Of a stretch of 64,000 bases of DNA, positions 57,584 through 64,000 are shown in pieces. A program made the translations under genes and the position numbers. Numbering within the stretch: the stretch's first letter is position 1; each line of letters begins with the position of its first letter. The stretch is from Calothrix sp. NIES-2100. Its GTDB lineage: Bacteria > Cyanobacteriota > Cyanobacteriia > Cyanobacteriales > Nostocaceae. The notes under the pieces are model-generated. The model ran no database searches, was not told where the DNA came from, and saw only the letters and a program-made list of their open reading frames with translations. The stretch lies in the NCBI RefSeq assembly GCF_002368195.1, contig NZ_AP018178.1, positions 4,622,721 through 4,686,720 of the forward strand. Reading direction: 5' to 3'.

Positions 57584-58099
57584 TCATATTCTTTTTCCAT
57601 TTAAATTCTTTCTGTCTCTCATGTTTTCTTCATAGGTTCTGAAGTAGGGATCGGTTAGTTCATAAAAGTAAGGCTCCATTGTGTAATTGTAGGGAGCAGG
57701 AGCGCCAATCATGCCGAACATACCCGGCATTGCTAAAGGTACTAAAGGGCGATAAACTCCTCTAACTCGCTCTTCGTAATCATGATCAATTGCTAAACCT
57801 TCGCTAAATTCCGGGAGATTTTCTACTTGCTCTTTGGTTAGCCCAGATACAAATAAATGTTGCTTCTCATAGTTCAAACGAGCTAAACCTACAGGAAGCA
57901 GCACTTTTTTACCAAAAACCCAAAAGCCTGTATCAATGATGAAATACCGGAACCGACCGTCATCTTCATCAACTAGAATGTTTTCCACCGAACCTACTTT
58001 TTCATCATCGGCGTAAACATCAAAATTCTTGATGTCATTACCACCAAAAATTTCTTGAGCGTAGTTGGGGTTGTATTCATCAAGTTTGTACAAAGCCAT
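57584..58099 (-). CDS. PRC-barrel domain protein
   Basis: In this 171 aa protein residues 1-120 are a PRC-barrel nearly matching the first domain of the 281 aa protein at 52682-53527 (LDEYNPNYAQEIFGGNDIKN; FDVYADDEKVGSVENILVDE; FRYFIIDTGFWVFGKKVLLP). The C-terminal 50 residues (PLVPLAMPGMFGMIGAPAPY) are proline/methionine-rich and replace the DUF2382 domain. PRC domains act in RNA or photosynthetic-complex contexts; here a stress-protein role is likely. It lies between the wall-binding and M48 protease genes. Confidence 0.88.
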   Translation of the reverse strand: MALYKLDEYNPNYAQEIFGGNDIKNFDVYADDEKVGSVENILVDEDDGRFRYFIIDTGFWVFGKKVLLPVGLARLNYEKQHLFVSGLTKEQVENLPEFSEGLAIDHDYEERVRGVYRPLVPLAMPGMFGMIGAPAPYNYTMEPYFYELTDPYFRTYEENMRDRKNLNGKRI

Positions 58100-58139
58100 G
58101 TTTTTTATTCCAATAAAATATATATAAATTGATTAATAA

Positions 58140-58988
58140 TTAACTTAATGGTTGAATCTTTTCTCGATATATAGAATTATTTAAACCACCACTCAAATTA
58201 GTTTGTTGACTAGCAAGTTCTCTTCTTAAAGCAGTAATACGGTCAGTTGTTGCTGGGTGGGTACTCAAAAATGTGGGCAGAGTTGGCTGATTGAGTAGCT
58301 TTTGCATAAATGCAATCATGGCAGACTGAGCATAACCCGCACGTCCTAAAGTTCTTAATCCCCTTTGATCGGCTTCAAACTCGTCTTGCCGGCTATTGGG
58401 ACGTTGTAGTGCCAAATCTACACCAATCTGAACTGCGGTACTGCGATCTAAACCAGTTGCACTAGCCAAACCACGAGCGATTGCTGTTTGTTGCATCTGT
58501 TCTATAGCATGGCGGCTAGCAATATGACCAACTTCGTGCGCGATCACGCTGGCTAATTGCGCTTCATTATCTGCGGCTTGTAGCAAGCCGGTAGTGACAT
58601 AAACATAGCCTCCCATTGTGGCAAAGGCATTCACATTACTATCCTGAACTACTTGAAATTTATAGGGAATATTAGGACGAGTACTATTTGCTGCCAACCA
58701 TTGACCAATTTGATTAACGTAGCGATTAATCTCTGGATTGCGATAAAGCTTGATTTCACTACTAACTAATTGCTGATTAATCTCCTTACCTAGCTGGACT
58801 TCTTCGGCATCGGAAATATTAGATAACTGATAGATTTGGACTCCTTGACGCAAGAGGTCAAACAGCGAAATTGCCTCAGCTTTTTGGGGTGAAGCTACAC
58901 CAATACCAACCGCCACTACTCCTGACAGCAATAAATACGAGCAGCGACGAGAGATATTAAAATCAATGGAAGAGGAAAAACGTGACAT
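58140..58988 (-). CDS. M48-family zinc metalloprotease, exported
   Basis: The 282 aa protein has a membrane or signal segment at about 17-38 and then a domain with VIAHEVGHIASRH (His151-Glu152-x-x-His155) and the third-ligand region RQDEFEADQRGLRTLGRAGY. It ends with FLSTHPATTDRITALRREL. This is the BepA/LoiP-like periplasmic M48 class, which degrades misfolded outer-membrane or lipoprotein substrates. It is unlike HtpX in having no C-terminal membrane helices. It fits the envelope-maintenance theme around it. Confidence 0.92.
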   Translation of the reverse strand: MSRFSSSIDFNISRRCSYLLLSGVVAVGIGVASPQKAEAISLFDLLRQGVQIYQLSNISDAEEVQLGKEINQQLVSSEIKLYRNPEINRYVNQIGQWLAANSTRPNIPYKFQVVQDSNVNAFATMGGYVYVTTGLLQAADNEAQLASVIAHEVGHIASRHAIEQMQQTAIARGLASATGLDRSTAVQIGVDLALQRPNSRQDEFEADQRGLRTLGRAGYAQSAMIAFMQKLLNQPTLPTFLSTHPATTDRITALRRELASQQTNLSGGLNNSIYREKIQPLS

Positions 58989-59024
58989 AAAGCTGATGCC
59001 AGTTAATGAAGATACTTAGAATTT

Positions 59025-59858
59025 TTAAGAAGGATACACAGTTTCAGCAACTAAAACAGGCCTATTGCCATACTCAGTATCTAACTCTTGTTTCGCCTCA
59101 AGACTCCAAGTAAAGTTGTAGTCTCGCTCAATTTCAGCAGCAACAAAACGACGCAATTCACCGATTACTGATACTGTCTGACCTTGATTTATTGCTACTT
59201 TCGGTGGTGTTGTTAATAACACTAGTAAATCTTCTCCACCAAACAATTGATTTTCATCTAATGTTAATAAAATCGAACTGCGGATATTTGCCACGTTTCC
59301 CGTTACTGTAACCTTACGACCATTGTATTTTTCAGGACTTTGAATTATTTGAGCGGGTTCGGGTGAGAGCGCCAGATATTGAGCAATAATTGCAGGTTTA
59401 TTAACGTACTCTTTGTAATATTCATCCTTTAGGTTTAGATTAAACTCTTGCTCAATGTTGTCAATTGCTAAATTGCGAACCTGACCAGTAACTTGAACTT
59501 CTATGTTTTGATCAACTGGTAGATCAAAAGGCACACCTGAAGCATTGACAACTACAATAGGTTCGTCGTTAAAGAATCGTGCATCCTTGACAGTGAAGGA
59601 ACTTAAACCAATTTTCTGAATTGCTTTGCTTCTAATAGTCACAGATTTACCAATAAATTCGTCTGTATTATTAGCAATTTCAGATTTATTAGATGTGTTA
59701 GTGACAGTTGCTTCTGAATTAAAAAAGCTACCTCCTCTAACTAGCAAAGCCAGTCCTAGCAGGAAAATTAATACTGACACATGACCAAGCCATTCTAATA
59801 CACTTCTCCTTTGGGAGTTGTCATTGCTTTTATTTTGCTTGGTCTTGAGGCTATTCAT
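59025..59858 (-). CDS. Membrane-anchored protein with paired OB-like repeats
   Basis: A 277 aa protein with an N-terminal anchor at about 28-46. Two repeats follow: the first (about 65-140) has GKSVTIRSKAIQKIG and EPIVVVNASGVPFDLP, the second (about 180-260) has NGRKVTVTGNVANIRSSILL, DENQLFGGEDLLVL and VSVIGELRRFVAAEIERDYN. The G-K-x-V-T-V...V-x-G pattern suggests a small OB- or NRPTP-like beta fold. It is a close paralogue of the next gene upstream (59967-60770). Function unknown; likely periplasmic. Confidence 0.8.
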   Translation of the reverse strand: MNSLKTKQNKSNDNSQRRSVLEWLGHVSVLIFLLGLALLVRGGSFFNSEATVTNTSNKSEIANNTDEFIGKSVTIRSKAIQKIGLSSFTVKDARFFNDEPIVVVNASGVPFDLPVDQNIEVQVTGQVRNLAIDNIEQEFNLNLKDEYYKEYVNKPAIIAQYLALSPEPAQIIQSPEKYNGRKVTVTGNVANIRSSILLTLDENQLFGGEDLLVLLTTPPKVAINQGQTVSVIGELRRFVAAEIERDYNFTWSLEAKQELDTEYGNRPVLVAETVYPS

Positions 59859-59966
59859 GGTAAAAAAGCTGTCTCTATCTACGGTTATTCAAGTTTTGAT
59901 TGTTGTGAAAAGCCTAATTTTTGTCCACACTCAACACCCTGTGTTATGTTTCTTCTTTTCTATTTT

Positions 59967-60770
59967 CTATTGCGGAATTGCTGAAGGATAAACTTCATTA
60001 GCAACTAACACAGGTTTATTGCTGTATTCTGCTTCCAGTTGCTTCTGCAAAGTCAAATTCCAGTTTAGGTCATAATCCCGTTCCAATTCAGCAACAACAA
60101 ATGGACGCAATACACCCGTGACTACAACTTTTTCGCCTTCATTCACAGTTCCTTTGGGAGTACCAGCGCGGATTACTAATAAGTCCTGTCCACCAAATAA
60201 CTTGTCTTCATCTAAGGTGAACGAATTGGCATTTCTAATATCTTCTACTTCACCTGTTACTGCCAAGTTCTTGCCGTAGTATAGATTGGGATTTGTGGTA
60301 ATTTCACCTGGTTTAGGAGCCAGTGCAATTGATTGAGCGATAATCGCAGGTTGAGTCTCATACTCTTTATACAAGTTTGGATCTAAACCCAAGTTGTAAT
60401 TGCGATTAATATCTGCAATGACAAATTTATTAACTTGACCTGTCACTTGAATAGGCGTGTTTGGATCAGTAGGTAAATTAAAAACTTGACCTGAAGCGTT
60501 AACTACTATTATTGGTTCAGTGCCAAAAAATTGTTTATCGCTAACTGTAAATGTTGAAGGGCCTAGTTTTCTGATAGGTGTACTTCTAACCGTTACAGTT
60601 TTACCGATGAGTTGGTTTGTATTGTCTGCAACTTCTTCTGTAGTAACATTATTTTCTGGTACTGCGGCCTCGCGCTCTAAGTTGTTAGTACAAGCTCCCA
60701 GCAACGCTGTGGAGAGTGCTAAAGCAATAGCTGCTTTGGAACTCAAGTTAGTTTGAAGAAAGTTCAACAT
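59967..60770 (-). CDS. Lipoprotein paralogue with paired OB-like repeats
   Basis: ATG at 60768-60770 (GGAG 9 bases upstream) gives 267 aa with a lipobox LLGAC at about 24-28, so it is lipid-anchored. The two repeats match those of the 277 aa protein (GKTVTVRSTPIRKLGPSTF; EPIIVVNASGQVFNLP; YGKNLAVTGEVEDIRNANSF; LFGGQDLLVIRAG; VVVTGVLRPFVVAELERDYD). The pair arose by tandem duplication, after which one kept a lipid anchor and the other a transmembrane anchor. Role unknown. Confidence 0.82.
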   Translation of the reverse strand: MLNFLQTNLSSKAAIALALSTALLGACTNNLEREAAVPENNVTTEEVADNTNQLIGKTVTVRSTPIRKLGPSTFTVSDKQFFGTEPIIVVNASGQVFNLPTDPNTPIQVTGQVNKFVIADINRNYNLGLDPNLYKEYETQPAIIAQSIALAPKPGEITTNPNLYYGKNLAVTGEVEDIRNANSFTLDEDKLFGGQDLLVIRAGTPKGTVNEGEKVVVTGVLRPFVVAELERDYDLNWNLTLQKQLEAEYSNKPVLVANEVYPSAIPQ

Positions 60771-60921
60771 TTTCAAATCTCCATTTAAGTTAACTACAAT
60801 ATCAGGCTCATTTGATGAATGATTATTCAGAGATACTCACGTTGTTACTAAAGTTCTAGCGGTGAGTTATCAAAGGAACCTGATACTTTTGGTACTTTCC
60901 AAATTAGTGAGGAAAATTCTA

Positions 60922-61584
60922 TTAATTCAAAAAGACTTGACCATCTCTTTGAATTCTTAAGACACCTTGGTCATTATTAAAATTAGTCGTTTCATCTAAG
61001 GAGACTGCAAGTGTACCTTGAGAGGTAGACATAGGCATAACTTTTAGTAGTCCACCATCTTGACGTACCAAAGTAATGCTGACGGGTGTTGGTAAGTCTT
61101 GGAGAACAAACTCTTGTCCACCTGTAATATAGCGAGGTTCTGTATAACCAATGGCTTGAAAAGAAATACCAGCATTAGTGTTATTTTTCAATTTCACATT
61201 CACTGTACCTGCTGTTGGTCTCACAGTTGCGTAGACACGAAGTGGCTTGTCGCCAGACATCGCACTTTGGCGATTTTCTGGAATCGGTGGTTGTATAGGT
61301 CTGACACCTGGACGAATAGGAACAACTATAATAGTTGGTTGACCTAATGTTTGTCTTTGCTGTTGCATTCTTAAAGTTGCAGCATTCGGCGGACATCCGG
61401 CGGGAACCATAACGCGATCGCGGTGTGGTTCTTCGTAGAAAATACTGGGACAAGGATTAACTTTAGGAGTTTGTTGTTGTGCTACTGCTGATAAAGTCAT
61501 TGTAGACAGACTGATTATTAAACTGCCAAAAGCTGTTCCTGTTAATCCAATTTTCTGCAAATTAAAATGATTTAAATTGTACAT
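60922..61584 (-). CDS. Exported protein of unknown function
   Basis: This 220 aa protein has a signal peptide (about 10-36, ending LSAVAQQQ), then a proline-rich linker (IIVVPIRPGVRPIQPPIPEN) and a beta-rich domain at about 110-220 (LRVYATVRPTAGTVNVKLKN; YTEPRYITGGQEFVLQDLPT; QGVLRIQRDGQVFLN). A strong AGGAGG site precedes the ATG. I do not recognise a family. It has two cysteines (NPCPS, AGCPP) that could form a disulfide. Site B of the GTGGA repeat lies about 190 bp upstream. Confidence 0.75.
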   Translation of the reverse strand: MYNLNHFNLQKIGLTGTAFGSLIISLSTMTLSAVAQQQTPKVNPCPSIFYEEPHRDRVMVPAGCPPNAATLRMQQQRQTLGQPTIIVVPIRPGVRPIQPPIPENRQSAMSGDKPLRVYATVRPTAGTVNVKLKNNTNAGISFQAIGYTEPRYITGGQEFVLQDLPTPVSITLVRQDGGLLKVMPMSTSQGTLAVSLDETTNFNNDQGVLRIQRDGQVFLN

Positions 61585-61774
61585 AAATACCTCCTGATAA
61601 TTTTATTTTTTAACTGTTTGTTGGAAAATTTTCATACTTGTCACTAGAGCCAAAGTGTAACTATCATTTAGGAAATTATCTTAATATTCCCAATTTAATC
61701 TAGATAAGATTGAGCTGCTCAACCAAAAGAGGAGACATGAAAACAGACTGTATTTTGAGACTAAATCCTAATAG

Positions 61775-61793
61775 TGGAGAAATCGAGGAGAAT
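61775..61793. promoter_or_regulatory. GTGGAGAAATC-GAGGAGAA direct repeat (site B)
   Basis: GTGGAGAA at 61775 and GAGGAGAA at 61786, 11 bp apart, in the gap 61585-61881, 191 bp upstream of the leftward exported-protein gene. A variant of sites A and C. The gap is otherwise AT-rich with no gene. Confidence 0.45.
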
Positions 61794-61881
61794 TCGAGTT
61801 GATTTAGAGAATATAACTTAAGTATTAGAACTAGTATGCCAATAGTAGTAGCTAGATGCATAAAACGAATACTGCACTTCG

Positions 61882-62451
61882 TTAATCTTCTAACCAATAG
61901 AGGAGACCCAGAGAAGTAACTCCACCAAAAAAGTGAGCGCCAATCATATTTACATTTGCTAACATGACAAAAATATCTAGTGAACGAATCAAGTTTTCTG
62001 GTTGGTAAATTGCCACACCTTGAGGTTGGGATAAGGCTTTTCCTAATATAATGGCAACTGTTTCTTCAGAAGCAATAAACGCTATTAATAGCCCTACCAA
62101 ACTCACGATAAATCCAATCCATAAATTTTTAATTATGTCTTCCTTTCTGGGATGGTTTTGAGGATTTTGTGTTTGTAACAATTTCGCTAATTTCCTGTAA
62201 CGGAAAGCCCAATATATCCGAAAGCACAGCAATAAAATACCAACAATAGCTAAAAATATGCCAAATCCTATACCTGCATTGTTTGTCTGAGTAGTAATGT
62301 TCCGGCTAAAGTAAGCCAATGACACAGCAATAGCTGAAATTAATCCTAGCAATAACTGTACCCAAAAACTAATTCGGCTTACTAACCGAAAAGTAACTGC
62401 AAATTCTTGTTTGCTGGGTGGATTGGAAAAGGATTTTAAATTATTTAACAT
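61882..62451 (-). CDS. DUF3611 integral membrane protein
   Basis: This 189 aa protein has four hydrophobic helices (about 28-48, 58-80, 108-130, 160-182) with the DUF3611 features FRLVSRISFWVQLLLGLISA, GIGFGIFLAIVGILLLCFRI, RYRKLAKLLQ and a final NMIGAHFFGGVTSLGLLYWL. Members occur in cyanobacteria and chloroplasts, and roles are not established. GAGG lies 5-8 bases before the ATG. Site C lies about 170 bp upstream. Confidence 0.88.
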   Translation of the reverse strand: MLNNLKSFSNPPSKQEFAVTFRLVSRISFWVQLLLGLISAIAVSLAYFSRNITTQTNNAGIGFGIFLAIVGILLLCFRIYWAFRYRKLAKLLQTQNPQNHPRKEDIIKNLWIGFIVSLVGLLIAFIASEETVAIILGKALSQPQGVAIYQPENLIRSLDIFVMLANVNMIGAHFFGGVTSLGLLYWLED

Positions 62452-62621
62452 TTACGCCTCAGACTAGTTATTTCATCAATAGTTCAGGGGAACTCTTTAA
62501 AAAATGTTGCAGATTTTAATTGCTTAATCTTGCAAATTTTATAGTAAAGCATATCCTATTAATTTACAGTTAAATTAAAACTAAAACCAAAAATTAACTA
62601 TTTATAAATTAAAGATTAAAA

Positions 62622-62640
62622 GTGGAAAACTAGTGGAGAA
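62622..62640. promoter_or_regulatory. GTGGAAAACTA-GTGGAGAA direct repeat (site C)
   Basis: Identical to site A over all 19 bp, at 62622-62632 and 62633-62640. It is in the gap 62452-62800, 171 bp upstream of the leftward DUF3611 gene. A TTTATAAAT element follows in the leftward direction (about 62600). Confidence 0.55.
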
Positions 62641-62800
62641 TATATATATTTTGCTTAAATTACTACTTGAGAAAGACCTTGCTCCAACTATAGATAGATT
62701 ATTCGCTACGCAAATAAGCCATGAATTTATGGCAAGATTAGTCATGATTTCGGGCTAACAATAGCTAAATAGTCAATAATATTTCTGATTGATTATGTAT

Positions 62801-63172
62801 TTATTTCAAAGCTGCTGCTACTTGAATAGCTAGTTTCTGAGGATTAAATGGTTTACTGATGATGCCTCTAATACCCATTTGAACAAATAAACGCTGGTCA
62901 AATGTACGCCCTCTAGCTGTTAATAAAATTACGGGTATATCTTTAGTTAGTTGATTAGCTTGCAGTTTCTGAAAAGTTGTCAAACCATCCATATCAGGCA
63001 TCATTAAGTCCAAAAGTATGGCATCTGGTCGAGATGACTGAGCTAAAAGTAATCCTTGACTACCTGAAGTAGCTGTCAACACATTCCAACCACCCATTAT
63101 TTCTAGACAAGTCTGAATCAATTGGCGGATGTCTTCTTCATCATCTATAACTAAAATTTTTTTAGTATCCAT
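62801..63172 (-). CDS. Single-domain response regulator (CheY-like)
   Basis: The 123 aa protein is a complete receiver: KILVIDDEEDIRQLIQTCLE, phosphoacceptor Asp in DAILLDLMMPDMDG (about residue 58), VILLTARG (Thr) and ISKPFNPQKL (Lys). It has no output domain. Such proteins pass phosphoryl groups or bind partners. It diverges from the DUF4118-PAS kinase gene at 63347; their starts are 174 bp apart with GTGGA site D between, so they probably work together. Confidence 0.92.
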   Translation of the reverse strand: MDTKKILVIDDEEDIRQLIQTCLEIMGGWNVLTATSGSQGLLLAQSSRPDAILLDLMMPDMDGLTTFQKLQANQLTKDIPVILLTARGRTFDQRLFVQMGIRGIISKPFNPQKLAIQVAAALK

Positions 63173-63287
63173 CGTTCTTATTTTAGTTGCTGTGGAAAAT
63201 TATTATTTCTGACTACTTTAATTCCTAAGATCCACGATTTATAATTACCATACTCTTAAGATTGATTTTCAAAGGTAAAACTTGAAA

Positions 63288-63306
63288 GTGGAAAACTCGT
63301 GTAGAA
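63288..63306. promoter_or_regulatory. GTGGAAAACTC-GTGTAGAA direct repeat (site D)
   Basis: GTGGAAAA at 63288 and GTGTAGAA at 63299, 11 bp apart, between the divergent receiver and kinase genes, 116 bp from the former and 41 bp before the kinase ATG. Confidence 0.48.
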
Positions 63307-63346
63307 CCAACATCAACATCAGGGCATAATTTAGAGTTAATAAGCA

Positions 63347-64000
63347 ATGTGGAGATTGAGGCGATCGCAACTACAAAGCTATAGCATTGTCTGCTTAAGC
63401 GTTCTACTGGCTTTACTGCTGACACTGCTTTTATGGCAGCTACACAGATTGAATTCTATTTACCCATTGTTTTTAGCTGCTGTCACGGTGAGTTCCTGGT
63501 ATGGTGGCTTCAATCCCGGATTGGTAGCAACTTTTTTGTCTGCTATAGTCTGCGCCTACTTTCTCTTACCCCCTTTTGATTCTCTGGCTGTCAGTGGGTT
63601 TAAGGTAGTGGGGTTGGTTCAGTTTGTGTTAGTAGGATTGTTGATTAGCTCACTCAACTCTGCACTGCGCCAAGCGCGATCGCAAGCTCAGCAAAATTAC
63701 GAGCGTCTACGTCAAAGTGAATATAGCTTGCGCCAAAGCGAAGAACGTTATCGGTTACTAGTAGAAGGAGTAACTAATTATGCAATTTTCATGCTAGATC
63801 CAAATGGTAACTTTACCAGTTGGAACATTGGAGCAGAACGTATTTTAGATGTTGGAGCTGGCGTAGCAATTGAAACTAGTGATGATCCAGACGTTGGTTT
63901 ACTTTTAACTGGTGGTGTAGATGTGCCTTTAAATACTAACTTTACGGCAACAGCAGGAGTGAATGCCGCATTTTTAGATGAAACGGATGTGGGGCTGATG
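63347..64000 (+). CDS. DUF4118-PAS sensor kinase start, reading into a beta-barrel-like sequence (runs off window)
   Basis: ATG at 63347 begins a frame open to the window end (218 codons). Residues about 13-105 are the four-helix DUF4118 membrane domain of KdpD-type kinases (LFLAAVTVSSWYGGFNPGLV; LVGLLISSLNSALR). A coiled linker follows, then the first half of a PAS domain (ERYRLLVEGVTNYAIFMLDP; NFTSWNIGAERIL, to residue 167). A PAS domain should continue with a glycine-tyrosine helix. Instead, residues 168-218 (DVGAGVAIETSDD, VGLLLTGGVDVPLN, FTATAGVNAAFLDE) alternate like outer-membrane beta-strands. The kinase domain, if any, is not in view. Confidence 0.7.
   Translation, partial: MWRLRRSQLQSYSIVCLSVLLALLLTLLLWQLHRLNSIYPLFLAAVTVSSWYGGFNPGLVATFLSAIVCAYFLLPPFDSLAVSGFKVVGLVQFVLVGLLISSLNSALRQARSQAQQNYERLRQSEYSLRQSEERYRLLVEGVTNYAIFMLDPNGNFTSWNIGAERILDVGAGVAIETSDDPDVGLLLTGGVDVPLNTNFTATAGVNAAFLDETDVGLM

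Noticed and set aside
61700..61897. Leftward 65-codon frame with a hydrophobic stretch
   Set aside because: It overlaps the operator-like site B and the end of the DUF3611 gene, has no ribosome site and no recognisable family.

Overview
The window comes from a filamentous, probably heterocyst-forming cyanobacterium of the Nostocales. The base composition is about 40% G+C. The octamer GCGATCGC (HIP1) recurs in genes and gaps, and intergenic DNA carries short repeat families of the Nostoc type. A sucrose synthase / sucrose-phosphate synthase set, DUF1400 hydrolases and many two-component genes fit the same group. No rRNA, tRNA, CRISPR array, intact transposase or phage gene was seen.

Left part (1-9480). 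A cassette of VOC-fold and YCII/DGPF genes lies head to head with an ECF42-type sigma factor, with two copies of a sigma-like promoter motif between them. Then follows a region of gene decay: a RibD-C/dihydrofolate-reductase-like pseudogene, dinB split by about 305 bp of repeat DNA, a frameshifted SDR gene, and fragments of an ABC ATPase and a rhodanese. An intact MDR oxidoreductase and a small conserved protein sit among them.

9486-24910. Two kinase/regulator pairs (one RppA/RppB-like) flank a large ClC channel with CBS and Usp domains. Next come a glycine-zipper protein, a GMC oxidoreductase divergent from a lactonase-DoxX pair, a 16-cysteine copper-binding four-helix protein, a GlsB-like protein and a stand-alone DUF1400 protein. 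A paired TGAAAT/TTTCAT motif with 11-bp spacing lies in five gaps: upstream of the RppA-like gene, clcA, the GMC/lactonase pair, the copper protein and the VOC/SDR pair at 39 kb.

24943-37842 is the most striking part. Two leftward operons each begin with a paralogous 73-74 aa ribbon-helix-helix-like gene. One continues with sucrose-phosphate synthase, a STAS protein, sucrose synthase and a sucrose-phosphatase-like protein. The other continues with two penicillin-binding proteins and an OmpR-type regulator. A CHASE3 histidine kinase diverges from the second. Four arrays of CGGGTA boxes at exact 11-bp spacing occur only in the two control regions, which are themselves duplicated. The inferred picture is one two-component system that co-controls osmolyte (sucrose) metabolism and wall synthesis.

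37857-51903 holds metabolic and transport genes: VOC, SDR, glycogen-debranching-type glucosidase, CDF transporter, cupin, zinc alcohol dehydrogenase, CPA antiporter, two hydrolases and a DUF3267 metalloprotease. Pseudogene remnants and MITE-like repeats lie between them. 52008-63346 is rich in envelope and stress proteins: SH3, two PRC-barrel, SLH, DUF1206, peptidoglycan-binding, M48 protease, paired lipoprotein-like and DUF3611 proteins. Four gaps there share a third 11-bp-spaced direct repeat (GTGGAAAACTA GTGGAGAA). The window ends inside a DUF4118-PAS kinase whose frame runs into sequence resembling an outer-membrane beta-barrel.
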